NCBI RefSeq assembly: GCF_042453785.1
Contig: NC_091674.1
Coordinates: 28,655,501 to 28,719,500 of the forward strand
Source of the DNA: Malus domestica
Lineage: Eukaryota; Streptophyta; Magnoliopsida; Rosales; Rosaceae
Reading direction: 5' to 3'
DNA length: 64,000 nt
Shown here: positions 36,301 through 48,300 of the stretch, piece by piece
Layout of the letters: each line of letters begins with the position of its first letter
Numbering within the stretch: the first letter of the stretch is position 1
Program-made: the position numbers and the translations under genes
The notes under the pieces: model-generated
Seen by the model: only the letters and a program-made list of their open reading frames with translations
The model's database searches: none
Told to the model about the DNA's origin: nothing

Positions 36301-36809
36301 ACTAGCACGTGTACTCAACCGAGGATCCTACGGCAACCCGAAATCCGACGGCCAAGATTCGTCCAGGTCAGCATCCTTATGGTTCAAGAACCTCTACTTA
36401 AAAAAGAAAACGCGTATTCGTACATGCACCTTATTGTTCCATTAGCTGTCATAAGCGTAACTTTAACGATTCAAATTGTATATCTTCAAACCGTTCATGT
36501 TCTTAATTATCTTTAAATACCGTCTCCAATAAGAATCAGTTGGAACTAAAATTCGTTTAAACATTCGTATGTATCAAATACATTGACGGTTTTGCAAGCA
36601 TTTAACCTAGCGAAAATTAACTGCCTTCGTCCTTTAACTATTCTTTCCTTTGTCTTGCTACTAAGCAATGGGGCCCCACACCCTCAACTCACCCCAAGTC
36701 CAAGTGAAAGGTTCCACTCTCTAATATTGCTCAATTAATCAATTATTTAATAATAATATTTATATAATTCCAAGATTTAATTTTCATGGTCGGTTCCATA
36801 GATAAAAAG

Positions 36810-36956
36810 GTAAACTAATAAAAATGGTTTGAAAATTTTGAGTGATAAGGACAAAATAAAAGGTAAAAGTGAATAGTACCATGATTGATTTTTTAATGAA
36901 AAAATATGGTTTTTCTTTAAAATAAACAGTACCGGAAGCTTTTCGTTAAAGTTCCC
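36810..36956 (-). mobile_element. Small TIR element, family GGAAAACTAATG, copy 3 (inverted)
   Basis: Read on the minus strand it runs from GGGAACTTTAACGAAAAGCT to TTTTATTAGTTTACC and matches the other two copies in order. It lies about 1 kb upstream of the ZAT start. Confidence 0.7.
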
Positions 36957-37097
36957 TATATAAAATCATCTATCCGGTTTCCTTCCGTTGCAACCAAAGC
37001 ATAGCATTCCACACTGCTACTCGTCATGTGAGTTTGATAAGATTCTTATATTATAATTCAGTTAATCTTTGCAATGGTTAATTGCAGTTTTTTTTAA

Positions 37098-37305
37098 GAA
37101 CAAGGATTGTTTGCTCTCCTTGTTTCCGTGCCCTTCCATGCCCTCCTGTTTGTGTGGTCACGGTTAAGCCACGTCAACATTTTATATTACTATTTATTTT
37201 TGTCTTATTATCTCTATAAAAAAATATAAAATGTTGACGTGATTTAACCGTGACCACACAAAACAGAAGGGACATGGGAACAAGGAGGGCAGACAATCCT
37301 TGTCC
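37098..37305. mobile_element. Long-TIR foldback MITE, family GACAAGGATTGT, copy 2
   Basis: The left arm ACAAGGATTGTTTGCTCTCC pairs with GGAGGGCAGACAATCCTTGT at the right; the inner arms TGTGTGGTCACGGTTAAGCC and TTTAACCGTGACCACACAAA also pair. About 208 bases, nearly all within the hairpin. Confidence 0.85.
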
Positions 37306-38179
37306 TTTTTTTAAGAGTTCCGTCGAATTTACCGGGGGACGTATTGATAATTAGATCCGCCAAGTATGGACAACTATAAGATCAAATTAATAATATCAAT
37401 AATACAGTTGGATAGTCCTTTATTATTAAAAACTCTCCATGTGCAAGTTTATCTTACACTGTCGGTCCCAAATCCGGATAAAGAAGAAGAGAAATGACGT
37501 TAAGTAACCTAAAGAGACATTTCGTTCTTACGTCGAATTCCCCTACGATAATGAATCCTACACGATAGTCCTTAATTATTAAAAACCAACTTTACTCCAA
37601 CGGTCAAAAATGATCAAATGATTAACCTTAATTAACCTTACCATGCATGGATGCAGAAAATTATATTTTGGTAGGTAACCTTTGAAATTTCTGGATAACC
37701 ACAAGAGTTTGGTAAACCATGATCTCTGATAAGTTATTTCTGATTATATTTTACCATATAACTTGCACCACAAGCATATCTGGCATGCAAAAAACCCATC
37801 AATATTTTCATCTATATAGTAGATTATAAGTTATAATACTGATATACAAATCTGGCAGATAAACTTTATAATGGAAATTCATTAATTAATTGGGAATATA
37901 TATATATTTTTTTCATATATTTGATACATATAGTGAATTTGTAACACTATCTAACAAAAAGGAAAAATTAAGTATAAAGAATGGGAGCAACTAGAAAGTA
38001 ATGAGTCAAATGACTTACATGCCACATCATATATGACATATCTATTGGAGAACACTTAAATATCTTTTAATCCTATTTGGCGTATTTGATATCTCCTTTG
38101 GAGATGGTCATATGTTGTTTTCCAGTACCAATATATATATAGTTGATCCTTTTTATGAATCCTAATTAAGTGGATAACC

Positions 38180-38375
38180 AATACGGGGTGCTTTTGTGGT
38201 TAGGGCACATTCTAGGTCTGTATTTTACACGAATCATTTTGGGTTCGATTCATGGCAATGGTGTCAGTAAGAGACTGAAATGCCTCTATGAGTCTTCTTA
38301 ATCCCGAAAAGATTGATTGCTGTGACTTTGCCACTGGTTGATTCATTTTTAAGGAGGATTTTTTTTTTTTTTCAG
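38180..38375 (+). mobile_element. tRNA-like SINE with poly-T end
   Basis: TTTGTGGTTAGGGCAC fits an A box and GGGTTCGATTC an exact B box about 50 bases later, followed by a unique body and a T14-like tail at about 38357. tRNA-like head plus simple tail is the SINE layout; the T tail recalls the Au family of plants. It lacks a tRNA cloverleaf, so it is not a tRNA gene. Confidence 0.55.
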
Positions 38376-39136
38376 TGGATATATTTGGATGTACTGCTCA
38401 CAAGCCACTTGATCAAAATATATGTTACTTATATATAGAGGTCAAATTAATAGGCTACAGGGGTCTTTGAAAATGTATAGTATTACAAGAATAATCGAAC
38501 ATATAATAACAAATAATGTACGATGTACACACTAACCTAACCAACTAATTTTTAGTTTACTAATCTAACCAACTAGTTTTTAGTTTAATGGTATCTCTCT
38601 TTTGAGTGTCAAAAAACGTCTCATGTTCCAATCATCATGTCCCGTCGATTAGAAAGAAACGATCATTCCTAAAATATAGGGTTTAATTAAACAGAAGTAG
38701 CTAGCTTAGGGACCATAGTTTTGATAATTAACAGACGTATAGATCTTCTTGATTAATTACTTTAATAAAAATAAAATAAAATAAAAAAAACTAACTTGAT
38801 GATGCAAGTACGTTGTACATGCTGCAAGTCTGGATTGTAGGTGCAGCCATACACCAAGGTCAGAAATGGGGCAGCTAGCATGGCCATACTACCGGTGTTG
38901 GCCGGCCTCTTTATTGGTGGTGGAGGAGCCTGCTGCCGGCTTTCATTGCTCTAATCGTAATTAGAATGTCTTATTAGCACACCCTTAACCACACTTAACT
39001 GCGTAACTCCCCCTTCCTTTGTGCCCTACTTGCCGGCTCTTTAATTACCAGTGTAGTACAATGTTTAGCTGTAAACCCTACATTTCTGTTCTCTTCTTCT
39101 ATTTTTTTTTAATCGACCCACGAGATGTCATATTCA

Positions 39137-39625
39137 GGACCGTTTCTGAGATTTTGGGGTCTCTGTGCAAAATTTGTAAAAGGGGCCATCCTTAAGATAG
39201 TTTTAAGTTTTTAAAAAAGTAAGACAATGTATTGATACTAGAAAACATTCACTTAAATCAAAACAAAGCCACTTAGTACTATGGTGTAATGGCATTTCTC
39301 TTCACTTGGAAGTGAGAGGTCTTAGGTTCAATTATCGTCAAATGTGAATTTGAACCACATTATTGTTAGCCCATTGTGAGGCTTAGTCCACTCCCCCACC
39401 CCCCTTTAGTGTAGATAATATCGTTTGTTTAAAAAAAAAATAATAAAAACAAACATTGGCACTCACTGATTGCATGTTTATAAATGTCCTTAATGATAAG
39501 TAAAAAGATCTACGAACATAACCTTCACTAAATAATCAAAAACAGTTTTATCTTTACGATAGGGGCCCCTTCAAATTTAGGGCCCTGTGCGAATGCACAT
39601 TTCGCTCCCCCTCAACGCCCCATCT
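39137..39625. mobile_element. DNA-transposon-like segment interrupted by a SINE
   Basis: The left end (GGTCTCTGTGCAAAATTTGT then AAAAGGGGCC) is roughly inverted at the right (GGGGCCCCTTCAAATTTAGG then CCCTGTGCG). The SINE at 39272-39440 sits inside, so the host element is older. No transposase frame remains, and the exact outer ends are uncertain. Confidence 0.45.
39272..39440 (+). mobile_element. tRNA-derived SINE, full-length looking
   Basis: CACTTAGTACTATGGTGTAA with an A-box-like TGGTGTAATGGC, then CTTCACTTGGAAGTGAGAGG, a B box GGTTCAATTAT, the body TTGTTAGCCCATTGTGAGGC, and a 3' tail GTAGATAATATCGTTTGTTT followed by an A-run. This is the best-preserved SINE in the window. Confidence 0.7.
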
Positions 39626-40596
39626 GGTCATATTATACGTTCATACAAGCAAGTAGGAAGGAAGATCTTAACGTTTCTTTTACGTGCAGCTTATGCGCTT
39701 GTCCTACACAAGTTGCGGCGGTGGCCAAAGTCCTAACTGTTGACATGGCCGATGTCATTGAGATCAAGAGAGATCGTATACATACATGTATACGTAAAAA
39801 TGTATATGAGATATGTATGGTAGCCCACATAAAACTTGACTTGAGAGTCAAGAGAGATGGCCCTTCATAAGTGATGCTCAAATCGAATGATCACTTCAAA
39901 TGAAAGAATGGCCACAGTCCACTCCTTTCTGCCATGCCTTGTAATGTGTTAACTGTAAGAGTAATAAGATAAGAAGATGCCCAATTTGGCTCTTAATGCT
40001 TTTCCGAAGCTTCCTTACTTCGTTCCCCTATTTCCTCAACATCCAACACCAACTTTTTTAAACCATCGTGACTTAAAGGAAAACTTTAGCGGGACTGTTT
40101 GACTATGCTAGTTCTCACACCAGGTGAAACATCATGGGGTTGAATTAGACTAAAATACAAAGGATCTCATGCTTTTATAAGAGCTATTTTACAAAAAACA
40201 CATGGTCGGAATGTCCATACACGAGTTTTTCTTTATTACTCTACTTAATTTGGCACTTTAACCTAGTTATGAAATTTGGTGATATCAACCCAACAGCTAG
40301 CTAAGTGGATGTTGCAATGCTTTAGCATTCCAGTCTACCTTACCTAATAAATTAAACATGACATGCTGCTAGCCTGCTATTGTGGTTATGCGTTTCAACT
40401 TTTGATGGATTATGATAGAAAAGTGCATGGAGTTGCAGAAAGCAATTGATTTTCTGGCAGCCACATTTTGATTTTTTTTGCTCTAAGGAGACTTGTAATC
40501 TATGTCCGGTTGCAAGTTGCAACTAGTTGTTGAACTGCCCACTTTATCCACATGGACTCCACAAATATGATTCACAAATATTTGTAGCTAGATAGC

Positions 40597-40768
40597 GAGA
40601 AATTTTTTATTGTAATCGGAATATGAGTGGTACTCCACGTGTTTTCATATAAGTGGTGAAATTTTTTAATATTTAAGTTATTAACTTTTTAATACACATA
40701 TCTCACAATTTGTATAGTGACACGTGGTGTACCACCCCGTATTTCAATCACACTAAAAAATCTCTCCT
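40597..40768. mobile_element. MITE, GAGAAATTTTT family, copy 2
   Basis: Ends GAGAAATTTTTTATTGTAAT and ATCACACTAAAAAATCTCTC are inverted; TGGTACTCCACGTG pairs with CACGTGGTGTACCACC inside. Homologous to 32309-32484 over its length. Confidence 0.7.
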
Positions 40769-41398
40769 AGATAGCAGCCTAAGGACGAAAATGCAACTCG
40801 GGATATAGATCAGTATCTGTTATTACAATTAACTCTTTTATGCTAAATTAAATTAGAAAGTGCTGAATCATTCATCACAACAACTCGCATGAACCAGAAC
40901 ATGACGATCTCAAACTTGTTTACAATAAAAAACATGAATAGAGTTAGAATTGCAATAAGTTTAGCGTTCGATTCTATAAAATAAAAAGGATTAAGGTAAG
41001 AGGTATTAGAAATAAATAGTGCATATACAATGGTGGATTCATAATTCAAATTTTGAGAGTTTCGGGTGTTAAAATACAAGTTAAATAGAAATAAAGAGTG
41101 AAGTGCGCAAAAAAAATATAGTTTATTCATAGACGTATTTTGTTGAACACTTAGTGTGCTAGTTGTCGGCAGCCAAATCATGTTGCGCACAAGTCAACAT
41201 ATATCGACATATGTGAAGCAATTATAAGTGATATATAGAGAATTTGTTGAGTGATGTCGACACAACCTGTTGAGATATACTTAGCAGTCATTACATCAAA
41301 TACTTGGTAAGCACAAAAGGGACCTGTACCAAACATTCGAAGATCCTCGAAAGACCTTTACATGTATATTTTCTAAACTTCAAGTAATTTGAGAGTCT

Positions 41399-41560
41399 GA
41401 GATCACCTTGGTCCCAATGTTCATCCGTCCCTATATCCATATGTGTGTACATATGTTGTATGCATATTTTGATTTGAGTATGAGATCACCTTGGTCCCAA
41501 TGTTCATTTGTCCCTATATCCATATGTGTGTACATATGTTGTATGCATATTCTGATTTTT
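41399..41560. repeat. 83-bp tandem duplication
   Basis: GAGATCACCTTGGTCCCAAT starts at 41399 and again at 41482; the two units differ at only a few bases (CCGTCCC against TTGTCCC, TTTTGAT against TTCTGAT). Two copies, non-coding. Confidence 0.9.
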
Positions 41561-41655
41561 TTAATGAGAAAATAAGATAAACTAATTTGGTTGAGAGGCA
41601 TAATGAACACTGGCCTTCATGCACGCGCTCACGCACGTGCAGAAGGTATTTTTTT

Positions 41656-41802
41656 AGGGGTGTGATATCCACACACCCCATTTTACTTCTCTCACACCTT
41701 TTTAATTTTCGGCCGTCGGATCGGATGAATTGAAGAATATCAACAGACATAAATTATCAAGGGTATGTGAGAAGTAAAATGGGGTGTATAGATAGCACAT
41801 CC
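41656..41802. mobile_element. GGGGTGTG-type MITE, longer copy
   Basis: Left end AGGGGTGTGATATCCACACA, right end GGGGTGTATAGATAGCACAT in inverted relation; TTTTACTTCTCTCACACC pairs with GGTATGTGAGAAGTAAAA. The interior has TCGGCCGTCGGATCGGATGA, typical of this element in woody Rosaceae, from memory. Confidence 0.7.
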
Positions 41803-43286
41803 AATTTTTTTAATCACGGCATGCTACGCGTGACTTACACATTTTAAATCATATTAGAAGAAAAGTCAAATATTTGAAGTATAGATAATATAGTTTGTTA
41901 CAAAAAAAAAAAAAAACAATCATTTGACAACTAATTTAATCACATTATTATCCGTGTGTGAATTTATAACCTGCATTATACGGGTTTTAAGATGTTTTGA
42001 ACGTGTTTAAAAATAGATAAATTGAATCATATTATTGCTAGCCTATTGTAAGGTACTAATTTAACAAAAAAACAAAAAAAAACCACAAAATCATTTCTTA
42101 TTAAAAAAATACTATTAAAATGATGAAAATGCCCTTACTTTATTTGATGCATTATTTTGGGATGCCTTTGAAGTTTTTTGTTTTGGGGGCATTTTTGTCC
42201 AATTATTTTTTTGGTAAAGCATTATGACACCAAAACACTATTCATCTTTTGTGTTCTCTTTATGTAGCATTTGCCTACACATTTTGTGTGTATGAACACA
42301 TTTTTTTAGAAAATAAAAAGGAGAGAGGGAGAGAGAGGGAACGTGGGGGAGTTTGGTTTTTTATTTTTTATTTTTTATATTTTTTTATAAATATTGGATG
42401 TATTTTAACATCGCATATAGATGATGTTTCAATAAAAAATAATAAAATTTGGACCTATGAAATTACATTATTGCCTTTTTTTTTTTTTTTGTGATAGAAG
42501 ACTAATTTATCTTTTCACCCTCTTTTGGTTGACAAAGAGAATTATTAATTAGTAGAGATAATAGATAGATGATATCCTTCCCTGCATGAAGCAAACATGT
42601 GACAACCAGGCCGACACCAATTTGATACCAGTGATCAAAAAATATAAAATCATCAAAAAGTTGTACGAACTATAATTAAGCATATCTTAAGCTTTAATTA
42701 AGTCATAATTAAGCTAATAGTCTTGGCGGTTGGGGATTTTTTACTCGAATGCTGCTATTGATTAATCATAATTAGTAACTGCTAATCAGCTTCACAATTA
42801 CAAAATAACGAAAAATTCAGTGCATCTACCGAAAAAACTTCTGCAATCTCAATCAGATTTGTTTTAATTTTTTTTTTCTTATATATTTACGTAGTGATAT
42901 ATGAATGCGTGAGTGTAGAGGCAGAGCCATGAAGAGATTAAAATAGTCCTAGATCTATTTGGAATTTTTTTTGTTTCAAGTAGAAAAGTTTAGTATTATA
43001 CTTATGAATTTCAAGGTTTTCCGTAGGCTCAGAGCCTCAATCCGACATTTTTTTACTTTAATTTCTTTCATCAAGTTTGATTTGAAGTTGGTGGCTCTTA
43101 TGAAATTCAGGCAATCTGTCGCTTGTAAGTTTTGAGGACACCATACCATACTCAAATGATGTTAATCGGTTGCTCACTACATGTTAGAGCAATTTTTACA
43201 AAAATCAATAGAGTGTTTCAGAGCTAAAATTTTGTCTACGCCACTGTGTGATTGTGTATCATGAAGCAACTACAAAATCCACTAGC

Positions 43287-43287
43287 T

Positions 43288-43330
<43 letters not shown>

Positions 43331-43340
43331 GTATATATAT
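43287..43340. repeat. CT/AT compound microsatellite
   Basis: A CT run of about 28 bases passes directly into an AT run of about 26 bases. Not next to any gene. Confidence 0.85.
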
Positions 43341-44703
43341 AAATAAATTTATGGACGAATCATAAAGATGCATATCTTTCTTCAAAAGTAATAATGCTGC
43401 ATGTGTTAGTGATCAAGCACTCACCAGCAATGCTTAGGGGATACTCAAATGAGTCAATATATTTGACTTCAAAAAGAAAGAATATACAAACTAATTACAA
43501 TTTACTGATAGTTCAACTCGCATTAATGACGATAGTGTATTGTATCGAGTTCGATATTTAGTTATGACTAACCCATTATGTGTGTTAGCTCAATCTCTCT
43601 TCGTGTTAGCGTCATTTTAAAATCATCATGTGAGAACTCCTCTTACTTGGCTAACTATTCTGGTTGGAAGGGGCTTCTGCTTTGGGTTTAGCACTTAATC
43701 AGTCTTTAAGTTCTTAACCTTGTTTATTCGTTGCTTTTCAGCTCACTAAGCAAGAGGTCTACTGGTTTAGTGTACTGCATAGTATTTAGCTGCTGCACTG
43801 CATATTCCCCCCTTATCCAAAGCCATGTGGGTGATGGAATCATAGATTAGCTCATATAAAAAGACACAATAGCTTTGCTGTTACTTTTTGACAGAAATTG
43901 CTTTCCATTCCACCATAAATTGATCTAGATTCAGGGTGTTGTCAAAACAAAATCCGTTTTTTGTCAAAAGAAACGTCAGATGTCTTGCACAAAGAATTTC
44001 TAAATACCGACAGTATTTGCGGTCGATAATCAGCTGTTCGATGGTTATGGAGTTGTCAAATTTTCAAATAATCAGCACAAGAAAGTGAAACATTCTATGC
44101 TTTTGTTAGAGAACATCTTCCTCTTCTGCTGCTGCAATCACACCTCAGCACTCATCAATTCTTTTTCAGACCGTGTTATAGAGTAACAAACCACTCATAT
44201 GTCCTCGTAGAGTAGGTTTTGAATTCGGACACAACAAGATGAATACACTGCCTTAACCGACTGACCTAAACTCCCCGCCTTAAGTTGCATTTCATCTTCA
44301 TAACAATACAAGATTATAATGAACAATGAGGGATAAAATCCTCGGTGACTTTTCATTAGGAAGATAATTCAAAATTACATCGCGGTAACTTACTATGAAG
44401 ATGACCGTTACACTTACATTATCGGTATATTTTCAGGACAACCCTACAAGGATGACGATTCTGGATCTCCTTCTAAAGGTTTGAAGGGAATTTTACATTT
44501 CCACACCAGCTAATAAAAGAGAGACCTAAACAACAAATCACCTTACACTATGTTACAGGGACAGCGAGCTTCCATCTCCCAAGAAATCTAATGTACACAG
44601 GGAAAACTCGACTCTAGTAAAACTGTTTCGGAGGAAAAACTTTCAGGTGGACCTCTTGAATATGAACATTTCCGGAAACCATCTCGGCGAAGGACATGCA
44701 ACA

Positions 44704-46565
44704 CTAGCCCAAGTTTTTGCCATCCCTTGCTTTGTGATTCCATGATTCTTTCCCGAAAACCTCTTCAATCATGTTGCTAGTTGGCAAGAAGTCAACCTTG
44801 TTTTTAGGGCAAGTCATATACCCAGCATCCCAGATTTTGGCATCACAAGGCTCCAAGACAAATTCGTGGTCACCGCGGTTAAAACTACCCGACCAATGAT
44901 TCACGTTCTCAGACTTCCGCTGACTCTCTTGCGAAGCAGCCACGGCTGCATCAAAGGACGTGCATGAATCATCTTGGACTTCTTGATCTCCCTTTTCATC
45001 CCAGGAAATCTTATCCTGAAGCTGAGCTATGGGACAGGAACTGCAGTTGTCAACCAACCCGTAGCATCTATCTAAAATTTGCTCAGGTCCCCGCCCAAAC
45101 ATATCCACATCAACATTTTCATCACAAGTTTCATCCGTATCGTCCTCATCGAGCACTTCCAAATCATCCTTCCAATTTCGCTTATAACCAGGGACACGTC
45201 TACCTTCAGGAGACTCAACCACCGAGTCCTCATCCTCTGTCACAGAGGGTTGATTTTCACCGTAATCATTACTCCCCTGCCATTCATCACTGTCACTATC
45301 AATATTCATTGGGTCATACCTGTTCTGCTCTGCCCTCTTCCTAAGCATAAAGACATTGAAATAGTAACTGACAATCTCCTTTTTCGTCCTGGAGGGGAAG
45401 ACAGTTGAAAGTTTGTCCCAGAAATTCTTGCCCAAAGATGTTGGATTTGAGAAGACAACCCGGTGGAATAGTTGTTCCTCTTCTTCACTCCAAGTTTGTG
45501 CCACTTGCTCTCCCATGTCATTAAATCCTAGCTCCTCAAATCTCTTTGGCCCGATGGTCTTTACAAGTTTCTCTCTTGCTTCCAAAATGTGCTGCCTGAC
45601 ACATCTAACAGACTCTCCATCTTCACAGCTGCAATCAATTCTGCCCTTTCCAACTATGCAACCCGTGTCAGTAAATAACTCAGTATCAGAATCAGGCATT
45701 GGAATTACACAAGTCCCCATTAGCCGTTTCTCATCCTCAAGGTCAAAATTATTATGGGCTCCTTGTGCACCCCACAGTGGAACATCAGCTTGATGCTCTG
45801 GTCCAATGGAGGCAGACTTCCGAGGAGGGTGATCCAAAAGAACAGAATAAATATCCTCAAATTGAGTCAAGGTCCTTATTGAACGTTCATGATTGAAGTA
45901 CTCAGGGAAAAAGGACCCATGAAATGATGCTTCAAACAGAGAATCTTCTCCACTATTGCTGCTAGTGGTCCATGAGGATATGGTAAAGCTTCTAGGTGCG
46001 CTGGTTTCAACATCCTCACCGCCTTTTGGAAGACCAGAAAATTTGTCATCAGAAATCTCCTCTTCACTTCTATTATTGTCTTTTGCACATCCATTCTCTA
46101 CCAATCAAACATCAAACTTTTTTCAAGAGTTCAAACCAAAAAGTAAACTGGAAACAGCAGCATCACATTAGGCTGTTTTTATGTGACCATATTAGTTACA
46201 GACAAAATTGAGAACGAAGTGAAAAATGATTTGACTGAGTTTGACAATTAAAAATCCATCGAATTAGAAAAACTCATGAACATTGACAGGGCCGGACAAG
46301 GTGGACTCAGAAACAGACACATTCAGACTATCCGACGCATGCACAAACGAGAAAACATGAAAACAATTTTATCCCTCTTCCAGAGGTTCCACATAATACT
46401 TTTTAGAAATCACAGACCCTCACCTAAAGTCTCTGGTTCCTCAGAAACATCTCCAGGAAAAACAGATTCTGAGAAAGAAACTAGCTCTTTATTATGTCCC
46501 ACTTGTCTTGGGTGCTTGAAAGAAACAAATATTTCCTCATCATCAAGTGATCGTTTCTGCACCAT
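44704..46565 (-). CDS. SANT/Myb-like nuclear protein of the plant ELM2-SANT type
   Basis: Two coding exons on the minus strand, 46424-46565 and 44704-46097, joined in phase to 511 residues starting MVQKRSLDDEEIFVSFKHPR. A Cys-containing CSCEDGESVRCVRQHI leads into an ELM2-like helix (EAREKLVKTIGPKRFEELGF). A SANT domain follows at residues about 248-302 (TWSEEEEQLFHRVVFSNP to KKEIVSYYFNVFMLRKR). The C-terminal half is very acidic (DSDSDEW, LDEDDTDETCDENVDVD). SANT/ELM2 proteins usually act in histone deacetylase or chromatin-remodelling complexes; Arabidopsis relatives are annotated only as ELM2-domain proteins. A leader intron is likely: acceptor TTTGTGCAG next to the first coding exon, donor CTGAG|GTATAAAC near 47379. 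The start codon is the first in the spliced exon. Confidence 0.85.
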
Positions 46566-48300
46566 ATTAAACTGCACAAAAGAAATAACAAACGCTTAGA
46601 TCAAATCATAAAATGCAAAAGAAATGCCTAAAAGCATTTTACACCTACGCTTCTAAGTATCCAGAGGGAAGCACCAAGAGACATTTTTATTACATACACA
46701 CACCTAAAATTAATCAAGCACAAATGGTCTTCCAACAATTGCATGATTCTATCACTCGGATAGCAGAGGCGGGCACCACAACACAAGTTTCATTACAATG
46801 AAAACAAGCAAGACCTCATCCAAAACATATCAAATACCATTACAACCACAAGTTCATGTTATATCAACTCGCTTCGATTCACATAAACGCATCCTTAACA
46901 GTTTGAAGCAATTACGCACGTAAATTAAGCACTTCCGAAACAAAGCAAACACAAACAGATACCTCAAACACGGACATTTCCCGCTAAAAATGGTTACTTC
47001 TGAAAGTCATTTATTTCCCTAACAATGACACTATAGTTCCCTCTGTCAGTTACACCATATATGACTACAAGTCCATCAAAATTTTGACTTTCCGTAAGAA
47101 AATTACAACTATATTTGATATCCTTAAAGGGCGTTGTGGGGCCAATTATGTAAGACCCTCCACACAAAAGAGACACCACTGATGGTAAAGGAGGGCAATT
47201 TGGTAAATATGACCTGCGGCTTTATTTCTAATCAAAAGGGTGCCCCTTTTAGCTAAAAAACAGGGTGCCCATATCACATCACAAAATTGAGCAAGAAAAG
47301 AAATGAACTTTTTAATTTATTTAGCATGCAAAAACTAACAATTTCATCATAAATAAACAAAAGAGCTCGGTTTATACCTCAGAGAAAAGTCTTCGAGATA
47401 TGAAGCTGAGGGCTGAATTGGAAGATAGGAGCTTTAGATTTGACGCACCCAAAGGGAAAAACCGAGCTTAATCGAATCAACCTGACTTTTCCCCAACCTA
47501 ATTTAACTAAACCACGAAAAGCCCCAAATTTTTGAAATCCCTAACCCTAGATCTTGAATTCTGTACGAAATCCCAGAAATTGTACCCAGATCTACCAACA
47601 AATACAGCTGATGAGCTATAAAAGAACCTCAAAGGACTGTAGATATACGGATCGAAACCCAGAAATAAAAAAACCTAAACGCGAAAAGAATTCAAAATAA
47701 TTTACAGAATCGGAAAAAGTTACAGCGGAAGGCGAAAAAATCGCTGATCCGATAAACCTTTGTGTCAGATCTACAAACGAAGAAGAAGATCGAATATTTT
47801 CTGAAACCCTAACCCTAGAATCGGATTGGGAACACGGCTGAAGACAAAACCGGGATCGATCGAGAGCCGAGAGGACGAATTGACCGAATCTGAAATCAAT
47901 TTCAGGATCGGGACAAAAAACGGAGATGGAATCGAGGCGAAGAAATGATCGAGATCGACAAAAGAGGCGGCGATTGAAGAAAAGGGGCGACGTAGGGTTC
48001 GGCTTTTTTGTAAGTGGCTTGTCCGAGAAGGGAAATACCGAAAAGAGACAAGTATGTGATCGTAATTACGGAGAATACCCCTCGTGATGCGGGCAGGGAG
48101 TAGCGATAGGGATGAGGTATATGAAGGGTCGCGCGGTGATTTGGATTTTTTCAACCGCCGCTGGGAGAGCGACACGTGGCGTGTTGTTAGAGGAAAGTGG
48201 CAGGTGGACAACTAAGCTAGAGATTTGTCTCTTACTTTTTTGGGTTGCAAAATCGGGAGGATTTGATTGGTGCTTTGAATGCAATTTCCTAAAGTGACCC
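46566..48300 (-). promoter_or_regulatory. Leader intron, leader exon and promoter of the SANT-type gene
   Basis: No coding gene. The stretch 46574-47379 reads as a leader intron. The segment 47380 to about 48000 is CGA/GAT-rich on the gene's strand and is probably leader exon. The region about 48010-48300 would be the promoter. TSS not identified. Confidence 0.4.

Larger units (their letters stand above)
36300..44300. other. 8-kb gene-free region with many small transposons
   Basis: No supported gene; all frames are short and AT-biased. Elements listed separately: 36810-36956, 37098-37305, 38180-38375, 39137-39625 with nested 39272-39440, 40597-40768, 41399-41560, 41656-41802, 43287-43340. 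SINE 3' ends (TAGATAATAT..GTTTGTT plus A-run) also occur at about 41880-41915 and 42030-42090. The rest, including 42100-43280 and 43350-44300, shows nothing I can name. Confidence 0.6.

Noticed and set aside
38180-38260. Possible tRNA gene
   Set aside because: A and B boxes are present but no cloverleaf stems can be drawn, and a poly-T tail follows, so a SINE fits better.
44964-45793. Plus-strand reading frames opposite the SANT-type gene
   Set aside because: They are mirror frames of a well supported coding exon and have no domain.
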